Below are positions 5,249 to 13,610 of a stretch of 32,171 nucleotides of DNA, one piece after another. Location of the stretch: positions 1 to 32,171 of the forward strand of contig JAAESX010000231.1 in assembly GCA_024228935.1 (NCBI GenBank), written 5' to 3'. Source of the stretch: Pseudomonadota bacterium (GTDB lineage: Bacteria > Myxococcota_A > UBA796 > CAJQPC01). The notes under the pieces are model-generated. The model saw only the letters and a program-made list of their open reading frames with translations. It was not told the DNA's origin and searched no databases. Both the position numbers and the translations under genes were made by a program. Position 1 is the first letter of the stretch, and each line of letters begins with the position of its first letter.

Positions 5249-7945
5249 CTACTTCGCCGCCTCCAGGCGCTGGACCTTCACCGCACAGACCTTGTACTCG
5301 GCCGTCTGCGTGATGGGATCCCCGGCGTCATTGGTCAGCCGGTTCGTGTTCTGTTCTGCGAAGTGCAGCGGCATCCAGACGCAGCCCTTGCGCATCCGTG
5401 GTGAGACGAACACCCGCGCCAGCACTGTTCCCCGGCGCGAGGTGACACGGACCAGTTCGCCAGCGGCCACCCCACGCATCTTGGCGTCGAGCCGGTGCAT
5501 CTCGACGAAGTTGTCGGGCTGCTTGGCGTCCGGGCCGCTGGCTCGCCGGGTCTGGGTGGCGCTGTTGTAGTGGTACAGCGTCCGGCCCGTGCTCAGCAGC
5601 AGCGGGTAGTCGTTGTCGGGCAGCTCGTCGCTCGGACGGTAGGCGGCCGCCTGGAAGATCCCGCGACCTCGGATGGGCCCGTCGCCGTGGAGCGTCGGGG
5701 TTCCCGGGTGCTCGGGGTCGGGGCAGGGCCACTGGAGCCCCGCGTCCTCGATGCGCTCGTGGCTGATGCCGGCGAACTTCGGCGAGAGCGACGCCATCTC
5801 GGCGTACACCTCGTCCGGGCCGGCGTAGTCGGGCATGTCGTAGCCACAGGCCCTGGCCACATCGACCAGGATCTGCCAGTCCGCGCGGGCCTGCCCCGGA
5901 GGAGAGACCGCCGCACGCACCCGCTGGACCCGGCGGTCACTGTTCGTGAACACGCCGTCCTTTTCGGCGAAGCATGCGGCTGGGAGGACGACGTCGGCGA
6001 AGCGCGAGGTCTCGTTCAGGAAGATGTCCTGGCAGACCACGAACTCCAGGCGGTTCATGCCCTCTTCGATCTTGGTGGTGTTGGGCTCGGACAGGATGAC
6101 GTCCTCGCCCATGATGTACAGACCCTTCAGCTTCGTGCCCAGGTTCTTCATCATCACGTTCAGGTTCATGCCGTCGTCGGGGGACAGCTCGGCGTCCCAG
6201 GCCTCGGCGAACTTCTCGCGAGCCGCGGCGTCACTCACGCGCTGGTAGCCCGGGTAGAAGACCGGGCTGGCGCCGGCATCGTTCGCGCCCTGGACGTTGT
6301 TCTGTCCGCGCAGCGGGTTCAGCCCCATGCTCCGCTTGCCCAGGTGCCCGGTCATCAGCACCAGGTTCGCCAGACTGTGCACGTTGTCGGTGCCATGCGT
6401 GTGCTCGGTGATGCCCAGCGTGTAGTAGATGCCGGCCTTGTCCGTCGTCGCGTACATGCGCGCGGCGGCCCGGATGTCCTCGGCGGGCACGTCCGTGATG
6501 GTCTCGGCCCACTCGGGCGTGGTGTCCCGGGTGGCGTCGACGACGGCCTGGAAGTCCTCGCAGTGCTTCGCGATGAAGTCCGTGTCGTGTAGACCCTCTG
6601 TGATGATCACGTGGGCCATCGCGGTGAGCAGGGCGACGTCTGTGCCCGGCTTCAGGGGGAGATACAGATCGGCGATGTCGGCGAGCCAGATCCGGCGAGG
6701 GTCCGCCACGATCAGCTTGCTGCCGTTCTTCTTCGCGCGCTTCATCTCCATCGCGATGATGGGGTGCGCCTCGGTCGTGTTCGAGCCGATGACGAACATC
6801 AGCTCTGTGTCACGAATCTCCGGGATGGAGTTCGTCATCGCGCCTGCACCGAACATCGTCACCAGACCGGCGACCGTGGGGGCGTGTCACGTCGCGGCGC
6901 ACTGGTGGCAGTTGTTTGTGCCGAATGCCGCGCGGCTGAGCTTCTGGACGAGGTAGTTCTCCTCGCCCGTGCAGCGGCTGCTCGAGATGAACCCGAGCGC
7001 GTCCGAGCCGTGTCGGTCCCGGATGCCGTTGAGGCCCTTGGCGACGGCGTCGAGCGCCTCGTCCCAGGTCGCCTCGTGGAGCTGGCCATCGGCTCCCCGG
7101 ATGAGCGGGGTGGTCAGCCGGTCCTCGTGGTTGATGAACTCGGTCGCGAACCGGCCCTTCACGCACAGGTTCCCGTCGTTGACGGTGGTGCCGGGCTCGG
7201 GCGAGGTCACGCGGACCACCTTGTCGTCCCGCACGTGCAGGTTCAGCTGGCAGCCGACCCCGCAGAAGTTGCAGGTGGAGCGCACGGCGGTCTCCGTCCG
7301 GAAGTCGGACAGCAGCGAGGCCTTCTCCGTCATCGCGCCGGTCGGGCAGACGTCGATGCATCCACCACAGAGCTCGCAGGTCGTGTCGAGCAGGCCCTTG
7401 TCCTCGACCGTGGCGATGGTCGTGGCCGCGCCTCGCCCGGCGAGTGTGATGGCGCTGACGGCCTCGACCTCGTCGCAGTACCGCACGCACAAGTTGCAGA
7501 GGACGCAGGCTTCGGGCTCGAAGTGCACGTAGGGGTTCGCGTCGTCCCGATACAGACGCGGCGCCTCGACCGCGGGCAGCTTGGGCCCGGTCCCGTGGTC
7601 GAGGACGTGCTGACGGAGCTTGTTTCCCGTCCCGCGCTCGCGGGGCAGGTCGTCGTCGTCGAGCTCGTGGTCGGCCAGGTACATCGACAGCAGGAGCTGG
7701 CGGTGCTTCTTGACCCGGTCGGACTCGGTCTCGACGACCTGGCCTTCCTCGGCCTTCCACGCGCAGCTGGGCTGCAGCCGTCGCTGTCCCTCGACCTCGA
7801 CCAGGCACATGCGGCACGAGCCCATCGGATCGACACGGTCTTCAGCGCAGAGCGTCGGGACGTTCAGGCCTTCGCGGCGGGTGACGTCGAGCAGGGTCTC
7901 GCCGTCGCGGGCTTCGACCTGTCGTCCGTTCAGGGTGAGCTTCAC
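5249..7945 (-). CDS. fdhA: NAD-dependent formate dehydrogenase catalytic subunit, selenoprotein
   Basis: 898 residues when the in-frame TGA at 6889-6887 is read as selenocysteine (residue 353). Domains in order: a NuoG-like [2Fe-2S] domain (Cys 33, 44, 47, 61); two ferredoxin-type [4Fe-4S] clusters (Cys 147/150/153/157 and 190/193/196/200); the molybdopterin-domain [4Fe-4S] cluster (Cys 225, 228, 232, 261); the bis-MGD Mo/W domain with Sec followed by H-A-P-T-V-A-G-L; and a C-terminal MGD-binding barrel. It oxidises formate to CO2 and passes electrons to the flavin subunit encoded by the overlapping upstream gene. GTG at 7945 overlaps the stop of fdhB (GTGA). Odd points: the His-Cys3 cluster usual in NuoG-type N-termini has lost its cysteines (residues 81-115), and C-H-Q-C-A-A-T stands where relatives usually have a C-A-R motif before Sec. 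Gene finders will split it at the TGA. Confidence 0.92.
6858..6889 (-). promoter_or_regulatory. UGA selenocysteine codon with bacterial SECIS hairpin
   Basis: On the minus strand, 12 nt after the TGA (6889-6887), GTCGCC (6874-6869) pairs with GGTGAC (6863-6858) around a GGTCT loop. The stem pairs fully, with one G-U pair. The GGUCU apical loop and the spacing match the SECIS element of E. coli fdhF, where SelB binds. This explains the stop inside fdhA as a recoding site and not a frameshift or pseudogene. Confidence 0.85.
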
Positions 7946-9423
7946 GAGAAGTCCTCCGGGAAGTGCTTCATGGCGGAGACGAGCGGCAGGCTGGCGACCA
8001 TGCCGAGCCCGCAGATCGAGCCTTCCTCCATCTCCCAGTGCAGGTCGACGACGTGCTTCAGCGCGTTGAAGTCCCGGGTCTCCAGGTACTTGTCGATGGC
8101 TCGGCGCTGCAGCCGGGCTCCGATGCGGCAGGGCGCGCACTGACCGCAGCTCTCGTCCTCGAAGAAGATCTGCTGCCAGCGGGCGGCATCCGCCATCGAG
8201 ATGGTGTCGTTCAGGACGACGACGCCGGCCGAGCCGATCATCGAGCCGGCGTCGGCCAGGCTCTTGAAGTCCAGCGGGGTCGACCGGTTCGCCATCGGCA
8301 GGAACCCGGCGCTCGCCCCACCGGGGGAGAACGCCTTGGGCGTGCCGATGTAGCCGCCGGCTGCCTCGACCAGCTCGTCGAGGGTCACACCGAGGGGGAG
8401 CTCGTAGACGCCGGGGTTCTGGACGTGCCCGGACAGGCAGTAGAGCTTCGTCCCCGCCTCGGTCTTGCCGAGCCCGCGGAACCAGTCGCCGCCTCGCTCG
8501 GTGATGCGCGGGACGCAGGCGAGCGTCTCGACGTTGTTCATCAGCGTCGGCTTGCCGAACAGGCCCACCTGGGTGGGGTAGGGCGGCTTGAGGCGCGGCA
8601 TGCCCCGCTTGCCCTCGATCGACTCGATGAGTGCGGTCTCCTCGCCACAGATGTAGGCGCCGTGGCCGCTGACGATGTGGACCGTCACGCCCGGGATGGG
8701 AGCGGCGGCCAGCGCGGCCTCGACCGAGCGCTTCGGCCCGGGAAACTCGCCTCGGATGTAGATGTACGCGTCCGTGCAGCCAGCGAACCAGCACGCGATG
8801 GCCAGCCCCTCGAGCAGCAGGTGCGGCCGGCGGAGCATGACCTCGCGGTCCTTGAACGTGCCGGGCTCGGCCTCGTCGGCGTTGACGATGACGTAGTGGG
8901 TCGGGTCCGACTCGTTCCGGACGGCGTTCCACTTGATCCAGGCGGGGAAGCCCGCGCCGCCTCGACCCTGCAGGCCGCTGGACTTCAGCTCGGCCAGGAA
9001 GGCCTCGGCTCCCAGCTCCTTGGCCCGAGCCAGGTTCGGGTAGGCGGGGTCGTCCTGGCCGCCCAGGTTCATCGCCAGCGCGTCGTCGTCCGGCGTGATG
9101 GCGCCGCGGGTGTCGGCGTGCTCGAGCGTGAGATCCTCGGCGATGGACACGGGGGCCCGGTCGCACTGGCCGAGGCAGCTCGCCGCCACGCCCTCGACCG
9201 TGTCGATGAGCGAGTCCGCGCCGGCCATCTTGCAGGTCAGGCCCTGGCAGACCCGCTTGACGTTCGGCTCGCGCAGCAGCGTGTAGAACGTGCTGACGCC
9301 GTAGACATCGGCGGCTGGGATGCCGGTCTCGGCGCTGACTGCCTCCGCCACACCGGGCCTGAGCCCGCCGTGGTGCTCGACCTGCTCGATGACTTCGTCG
9401 CGTCGCGCGCCCTTCTTCTTCAT
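7942..9423 (-). CDS. fdhB: Formate dehydrogenase NAD/flavin subunit (NuoE-NuoF fusion)
   Basis: 493 residues. The N-terminal part (about 1-125) is a thioredoxin-like [2Fe-2S] NuoE domain with Cys 59, 64, 83 and 87. The rest is NuoF: G-R-G-G-A-G-F-P (153-160) and N-A-D-E-A-E-P-G-T-F-K-D-R (181-193) for FMN and NADH binding, and a [4Fe-4S] site with Cys 426, 429, 432 and 471. It takes electrons from the catalytic subunit and reduces NAD+. The stop overlaps the GTG of fdhA, so the two are translationally coupled. The N-terminal NuoE part is shorter than a full NuoE, lacking most of the leading helical bundle. Confidence 0.93.
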   Translation of the reverse strand: MKKKGARRDEVIEQVEHHGGLRPGVAEAVSAETGIPAADVYGVSTFYTLLREPNVKRVCQGLTCKMAGADSLIDTVEGVAASCLGQCDRAPVSIAEDLTLEHADTRGAITPDDDALAMNLGGQDDPAYPNLARAKELGAEAFLAELKSSGLQGRGGAGFPAWIKWNAVRNESDPTHYVIVNADEAEPGTFKDREVMLRRPHLLLEGLAIACWFAGCTDAYIYIRGEFPGPKRSVEAALAAAPIPGVTVHIVSGHGAYICGEETALIESIEGKRGMPRLKPPYPTQVGLFGKPTLMNNVETLACVPRITERGGDWFRGLGKTEAGTKLYCLSGHVQNPGVYELPLGVTLDELVEAAGGYIGTPKAFSPGGASAGFLPMANRSTPLDFKSLADAGSMIGSAGVVVLNDTISMADAARWQQIFFEDESCGQCAPCRIGARLQRRAIDKYLETRDFNALKHVVDLHWEMEEGSICGLGMVASLPLVSAMKHFPEDFS

Positions 9424-9441
9424 GGCTCAAGCCTATCGCGC

Positions 9442-9465
9442 CCGGCCGTTGGCGTGACCGGCCGG
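9442..9465. promoter_or_regulatory. GC-rich hairpin upstream of fdhB
   Basis: CCGGCCG (9442-9448) and CGGCCGG (9459-9465) form a perfect 7-bp stem with a 10-nt loop in the 51-bp gap between the cytochrome gene and fdhB. There is no T-run. It may be an attenuating hairpin or a protein site; the role is unknown. Confidence 0.3.
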
Positions 9466-9474
9466 TGACGGGAC

Positions 9475-9786
9475 TCAGAAGGTGGCGCGCATCCAGTCCA
9501 CGATGTGCTGGCCGTCGTCCCGGGAGACGGCGCGCGGCTCCATGTCGCCCTGACCGTCGACCATGACGTCGACCAGCTGCTCGTCGGTCCAGCCGGCCAG
9601 CGCTTCGTGCACCGCCGGGGCCTGGTCCGAGCCGTTGCCCTGGGTCCCGTGACAGCCCAGGCACTCGGCGTAGTAGAGCGCGCGGCCGGGCAGCTCTCCG
9701 GTGTCCACGGGCGAGTCGACCGGGGAGTCCGGTGTCGAGTCCGGGGTGGGCTCGGCGGTGCAGGCGAGCGCGAGGATCAGCCCCAC
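9475..9786 (-). CDS. Small c-type cytochrome lipoprotein
   Basis: 103 residues. A short lipoprotein signal (M-G-L-I-L-A-L-A-C, Cys 9) is followed by a Pro/Asp/Ser/Thr linker with D-S-P repeats (about 12-34) and a monohaem cytochrome c domain: haem motif C-L-G-C-H near residues 43-47 and a likely Met ligand in G-D-M-E-P near 81. The GTG start overlaps the end of the upstream cytochrome gene by 10 bp, so both are probably made together. It is an envelope-anchored electron carrier. It lies 51 bp upstream of fdhB on the same strand, but a direct link to the cytoplasmic NAD-dependent formate dehydrogenase is not shown. Confidence 0.88.
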   Translation of the reverse strand: MGLILALACTAEPTPDSTPDSPVDSPVDTGELPGRALYYAECLGCHGTQGNGSDQAPAVHEALAGWTDEQLVDVMVDGQGDMEPRAVSRDDGQHIVDWMRATF

Positions 9787-10151
9787 TGCGCCCGCATCCA
9801 GGCGGCGATGAGGTAGGCCTCCTCCTCGGTCAGGTCCTCGACCGGCTCCATCTGCTTCTTGCCCTCGAGCATGAAGCGCACGAGCTCCTCGTCCGAGTGG
9901 TGGAACTCGTTCGTGACGGGCGGGCCGTTGTTGGTGCCCGAGCCGTCCTCGCCGTGACAGAACGCGCAGTGCTCCATGTACAGGGCCTCGCCGGGCTCCA
10001 CCTCGGGCTCGTCGGAGTCCTGCGGCTCGTCGGAGTCCTTGGGCTCATCCGAGTCCTGGTTCTGGACGGGGTCCGAGTCGCCGTGGTGGTGCTCGCTGGA
10101 GTCGTGGGTGGCCTTGTCCGTGCAAGCGAGAGCGAAGAGGAGCGTGAGCAT
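9777..10151 (-). CDS. Small c-type cytochrome lipoprotein with DSDEP repeats
   Basis: 124 residues. The signal peptide M-L-T-L-L-F-A-L-A-C gives a lipid-anchor Cys at 10. A His/Asp-rich linker (H-H-H near 21-23) leads into three tandem copies of D-S-D-E-P-x (33-50) and then a cytochrome c domain with C-A-F-C-H near residues 62-66 and a likely Met ligand in K-Q-M-E-P near 99-103. It resembles the cytochrome encoded next to it (about the same spacing of haem motif and Met), suggesting tandem duplication. The ATG overlaps the stop of the upstream hydrolase gene (ATGA), so the three genes form one transcription unit. Confidence 0.88.
   Translation of the reverse strand: MLTLLFALACTDKATHDSSEHHHGDSDPVQNQDSDEPKDSDEPQDSDEPEVEPGEALYMEHCAFCHGEDGSGTNNGPPVTNEFHHSDEELVRFMLEGKKQMEPVEDLTEEEAYLIAAWMRAQWG
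10002..10055 (-). repeat. Three tandem 18-bp repeats encoding DSDEP(K/Q/E)
   Basis: Residues 33-50 of the cytochrome lipoprotein are three copies of a six-residue unit, differing only in the last residue. They form an acidic, flexible spacer between the lipid anchor and the haem domain. Confidence 0.8.
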
Positions 10152-11932
10152 CAGTGGGGGTCCAGGATGAGGGCGGGTTCGTCGTCGAAGAGACGGGGAC
10201 GGAAGAAGGCCTCGATGGCCGCCAGTCCTTCGTCCGAGTCGTGCAGGTTCGCGTGCTCGGCGGGGGCTGGTGTTCCGTCTTCGTGGACCTCGGCGAACTG
10301 GATCATTCCAAGCGATGCGCCGTCCGGTCCGTTGCCGGAGACGTCGCCGCTCGCGAAGTCGATCCCGTGGACGGCCCAGACCTCCTCGCCGACGCCAGGG
10401 GGCGAGAATCCCTGGGCGAACAGGTCGTTCGTCGAGTTGGGCACGACCTCGTCGTCCAGCGCCGCTCCGATGTAGATGTCGGGGACGACGCCCGGGACGA
10501 GCCGGTCACGCTGGACGTACGGGGCCCAGATCGCCGGGTCGCCGGGATCGACCATGGTCTGCAGCAGCGGGAAGGCCCGCTCGACGTCGCCGTCGGTCAG
10601 CTCGCCGGGCTTCATCACGTCGATGAGGATCGAGAAGCTTGGTGAGTCCTGGATGATCTGGGTGATGCGGGCGCCACCGACGTACATCAGGCCGCCCTGG
10701 AGCGAGCCCGACAGCGCCAGCGGTTCGGGGCCCATGATCGCGCCCAGCGAGACTCCGGCGTAGCCGATGCGGTCCCCGTCGAGGTCGTCTTCTCCGTCGC
10801 CGTCGAGGTCGACGCCCTGTTCCAGGGCGGCGAGAAGCTGGAGCTTGTCCCAGGCCGATGCGCGGAAGTTGTCGCGGAGCTTCAGGCCGTGCAGGCCGGG
10901 AGGGTTCACGCGGATGGCGAAGATCATGAGCGGCTCGATGAGCTCGAGCTCGGCCTCGCTGCGGGCCGGGTGGTCGCCGTGTTCCTGGGCGTCGACGCCG
11001 ACGAGCGCCACGCCCTCGGTCGTCACCTTGTCGACGATGGCGTCGCAGTCGTCGCGGTCGCCGCCGAGCCCGTGGCCGCACAGGACCATCGGATGGGGGC
11101 CGGGCTCGAGCGGGGCCCAGATGCGGACGTCCAGGTCGTAGGTCGAGCGGGCCTCGACGGGACCGACGGGCACGACGCCGTCGACGCGGTAGTCGACGAT
11201 CTCGATGACGCCTTCGCAGCGCTGGTATGCGCCCTCGGGGGTGCAGCTCTCGATGGTGAGCTCGGGGTCGAGCGTGGCGATGTCGTCGACGACCTGCAGG
11301 GCCTGTTCGTGAGCCGACTGGGTGGTGAACACCGTCATCGCGGCGATCTCGCTCGGGTCGAGGCCGGTGGCGGCGAGGCCCTCCTGGAACCGGTCTGTCA
11401 GCGGGTGCTCGGCCTTCCGTCCCTCGGGGTCGAGCAGCTCCATCAGGTACGGCGAGGGGGCCGCGCAGCTCTCCGAGGTCGGGTCGGTTCGCAGGCCCGC
11501 CACGATGCGGGTGGACGAGGGGAGCGCCCGCCTGGGGCGCAGCATCAGCGTCTGGTCGACGTCGGTGAACGTGACCTGGGGGTCGTACTCGACCGGGCCG
11601 TCGTCGGTGAGCGCGATGAGGAAGACGTCGTCGGCCACGGACGGGTCGAGCTTGCCGGCGAACCGGAAGAACAGGTCACTCGACAGCCCGAAGCCATCGA
11701 GCGTGCTGACGAAGTCGAACCAGTCGGCGTAGTTCTCGGGCTGGGCGGAGAGGCCCTCGTCCTCGAGGCTCATGTCGACCCGAAGGCCGGTGGTCGTGCT
11801 CGAGTCCTCGACGGTCCAGTGGTCGTCCGGGTAGACGGTCAGGCCTTCCTCGAACCCCTCGGCGTAGCGAAGTCGCACGTCGCCCTGACAGAAGTCGACG
11901 GGCTGGGTGCAGGCGAGCAGGAGCAGGAACAC
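10151..11932 (-). CDS. Alpha/beta-hydrolase lipoprotein
   Basis: 593 residues from GTG at 11932, chosen because it gives a lipoprotein signal (V-F-L-L-L-L-A-C-T); the frame is open further upstream but would overlap the next gene. The N-terminal ~260 residues resemble the Ig-like region of large secreted bacterial lipases and esterases. The alpha/beta-hydrolase part begins near the oxyanion region C-G-H-G-L-G-G, has the nucleophile elbow G-V-S-L-G inside G-Y-A-G-V-S-L-G-A, a likely acid in A-L-D-D-E-V-V-P, and a candidate His in A-N-L-H-D-S close to the C-terminus. A D-L-D-G-D-G-E-D-D-L-D-G-D insert looks like a calcium-binding loop. Substrate is unknown. Confidence 0.8.
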   Translation of the reverse strand: MFLLLLACTQPVDFCQGDVRLRYAEGFEEGLTVYPDDHWTVEDSSTTTGLRVDMSLEDEGLSAQPENYADWFDFVSTLDGFGLSSDLFFRFAGKLDPSVADDVFLIALTDDGPVEYDPQVTFTDVDQTLMLRPRRALPSSTRIVAGLRTDPTSESCAAPSPYLMELLDPEGRKAEHPLTDRFQEGLAATGLDPSEIAAMTVFTTQSAHEQALQVVDDIATLDPELTIESCTPEGAYQRCEGVIEIVDYRVDGVVPVGPVEARSTYDLDVRIWAPLEPGPHPMVLCGHGLGGDRDDCDAIVDKVTTEGVALVGVDAQEHGDHPARSEAELELIEPLMIFAIRVNPPGLHGLKLRDNFRASAWDKLQLLAALEQGVDLDGDGEDDLDGDRIGYAGVSLGAIMGPEPLALSGSLQGGLMYVGGARITQIIQDSPSFSILIDVMKPGELTDGDVERAFPLLQTMVDPGDPAIWAPYVQRDRLVPGVVPDIYIGAALDDEVVPNSTNDLFAQGFSPPGVGEEVWAVHGIDFASGDVSGNGPDGASLGMIQFAEVHEDGTPAPAEHANLHDSDEGLAAIEAFFRPRLFDDEPALILDPH

Positions 11933-11960
11933 GCGGGGACGATAGCCGCTGTCGAGCGGG

Positions 11961-12290
11961 TCAATCGCACTCGAACGCTTCGCTGCACTCGTCGATCCAG
12001 CCCTCGTCGTCGCACGACAGCTCGCGGATCCACGAGATGCACGTCTGCAGGGCGTCGACATCAGCCAGCTCGCAGCTGTCGAACCACCCCTCGTAGAGCA
12101 CGCTCGAGCAGGCCTCGACGTCGGCGTAGACCCCGCACGGCACCGCGTAGTCGGTGCAGTAGGCCTGGACGTAGTCGTCGATCGAGTCGACGCCCGTGTC
12201 CTCGGACTGGACCGGCGAGTCGTTGGAGACAGGCGGGGTCGTCTTCGGGGCGCTCTTCGGGGAGGAGCAGGCGAGGAGGAGGGCGAGCAT
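11961..12290 (-). CDS. Cys-rich small lipoprotein
   Basis: 109 residues. The signal M-L-A-L-L-L-A-C places the lipid-anchor Cys at 8, followed by a Ser/Pro/Thr/Asp linker and a mature domain of about 65 residues with nine cysteines, probably disulfide-bonded. I recognise no family, although similar small Cys-rich lipoproteins are frequent in Myxococcota. It lies 28 bp upstream of the hydrolase gene on the same strand, so it is probably in the same transcription unit. Confidence 0.7.
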   Translation of the reverse strand: MLALLLACSSPKSAPKTTPPVSNDSPVQSEDTGVDSIDDYVQAYCTDYAVPCGVYADVEACSSVLYEGWFDSCELADVDALQTCISWIRELSCDDEGWIDECSEAFECD

Positions 12291-12298
12291 GGAACACC

Positions 12299-12319
12299 TT
12301 GTTTTCGAACAAACGTTCG
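12299..12319. promoter_or_regulatory. Two overlapping alternative hairpins upstream of the Cys-rich lipoprotein
   Basis: TTGTT (12299-12303) pairs with AACAA (12308-12312) around TTCG, while CGAAC (12306-12310) pairs with GTTCG (12315-12319) around AAAC. The two stems share bases and exclude each other. The stretch is unusually AT-rich for this window and lies just before the lipoprotein start, so it may contain that gene's promoter or the terminator of the CotH gene. Confidence 0.3.
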
Positions 12320-12364
12320 GTAAACGAGGTGAGGCTCCGGGACCGGCGCTACGTCACCGGCGCG

Positions 12365-13594
12365 TCATCGCTGCGTCGCGACCCACGTCCGGAGCCAGTC
12401 GGGCCGCTGCTCGATCCAGGTCCGCATGCACGCCTGCTCGGCCTCCATCTGGTCGACCGAGTACCAGCTCTTGGCGTCGGCCCTCGAGATCTCGTCGATG
12501 AGCGTGATGCGGGTCTCCATCTCGGACACCAGGTCGGCGGCCTCGAGCTGGTCGGCGTGCCACTCGAGCTCGTCGAGGAGCCGGGTCCTGCACACCGCGT
12601 CGCCCCAGCAGCGCTGCATCATCACGCCGTAGTCGTGGTCGCTGGGGACCGTGCCGTACTCGCCGCAGTGTGGGGCGCCGGACCAGGGGTACCAGCCGAA
12701 AGCCAGGTCGGTGGACCAGGGCGTCCAGTGGAAGACCCCGTCGCTCGCGGTGCGGTGGACCCGGTAGTTGTTGGTGTTCCAGCCGTAGTTGTCGTAGTGG
12801 GCGATGGCCATCTCGGCCGTGGCGGACCGGATCAGCTCGTCCCAGTCCACGACGTCCTGGGTGTCGTCGTAGAAGTCGCCGGTCTGGACGATGTCGCACA
12901 GGTCCTGGACCGCCGTGAAGTCGCCCGGCGTGTCCTCTTCCCAGCAGTCGCAGCCTGGGTCGTTGAAGTCGCAGGGGTGATTGAACGAGCCGGCCTCCCA
13001 GGTGCCGCCGCCGCCCTCGTCCCACCAGCGCTTGTTGTACACGGCGTTCTGCTTCTCGAGCAGCATGTAGATGCCGTAGTCCTCGCCGTTGATGGTGAGG
13101 TGCGCGTAGGCGGACCTCGAGGCCGGCGCCTGGACCGAGCGGAAGTACAGGTAGGCCAGGTGCTCGTGCAGGTTCGAGGGGTCGTACGTCAGGTTGTGCA
13201 CGTAGACGCTGGGCACCCCGTCCCAGTGCTCGTGCTCGTCGTACCGGTTGAAGTCGAGCACCAGCGACGGCTTGTCCTCGATGTTCCGGAACTGGGTGTT
13301 GCCCTTGAGCTTCACGCCGACGTCGACCTCGCGGCCGTCGTCGTGGATGAACGCCACCTTGGTGTACCCGCGGGGGTCCGTCTCCAGGGAGCGCCAGGCC
13401 GAGTCGCGAATCTCGAGGGTGACCACGTGGATGACCGTGTCGTCGAACAGGATCTCGCCGCCGGTGCCTCGGTCGACGCCCTCGATGTGCTCGAGGCTGG
13501 TGTCGTCGGTCCGGCCGTCGCCCACGTAGATGACGCTGGGATCGACCTCGACGCTCGGGACGGTGGCGGCACAGGCGATGAGCAGGATCACCAC
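12365..13594 (-). CDS. CotH-kinase-like secreted lipoprotein
   Basis: 409 residues. A short lipoprotein signal (V-V-I-L-L-I-A-C, Cys 8) precedes a CotH domain. Visible family features are the strand with D-V-G-V-K-L-K-G-N-T near residues 91-100, the K-P-S-L-V-L-D-F-N-R-Y nucleotide-binding region near 108-118, Y-G-I-Y-M-L-L-E-K near 174-182, and W-S-T-D-L-A-F-G-W-Y near 293-302, where the family's metal-binding Asp is expected. CotH proteins include atypical secreted kinases that phosphorylate spore-coat or surface proteins. The gene follows the NAGPA/golvesin gene by 17 bp and is likely co-transcribed with it. Confidence 0.88.
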   Translation of the reverse strand: MVILLIACAATVPSVEVDPSVIYVGDGRTDDTSLEHIEGVDRGTGGEILFDDTVIHVVTLEIRDSAWRSLETDPRGYTKVAFIHDDGREVDVGVKLKGNTQFRNIEDKPSLVLDFNRYDEHEHWDGVPSVYVHNLTYDPSNLHEHLAYLYFRSVQAPASRSAYAHLTINGEDYGIYMLLEKQNAVYNKRWWDEGGGGTWEAGSFNHPCDFNDPGCDCWEEDTPGDFTAVQDLCDIVQTGDFYDDTQDVVDWDELIRSATAEMAIAHYDNYGWNTNNYRVHRTASDGVFHWTPWSTDLAFGWYPWSGAPHCGEYGTVPSDHDYGVMMQRCWGDAVCRTRLLDELEWHADQLEAADLVSEMETRITLIDEISRADAKSWYSVDQMEAEQACMRTWIEQRPDWLRTWVATQR

Positions 13595-13610
13595 GGGACC
13601 TTACCCGACC

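Noticed and set aside
5249..6862. A separate molybdopterin oxidoreductase gene starting inside 6862
   Set aside because: It is the second half of fdhA. The TGA before it is a selenocysteine codon with a SECIS hairpin, so the two frames are one gene.
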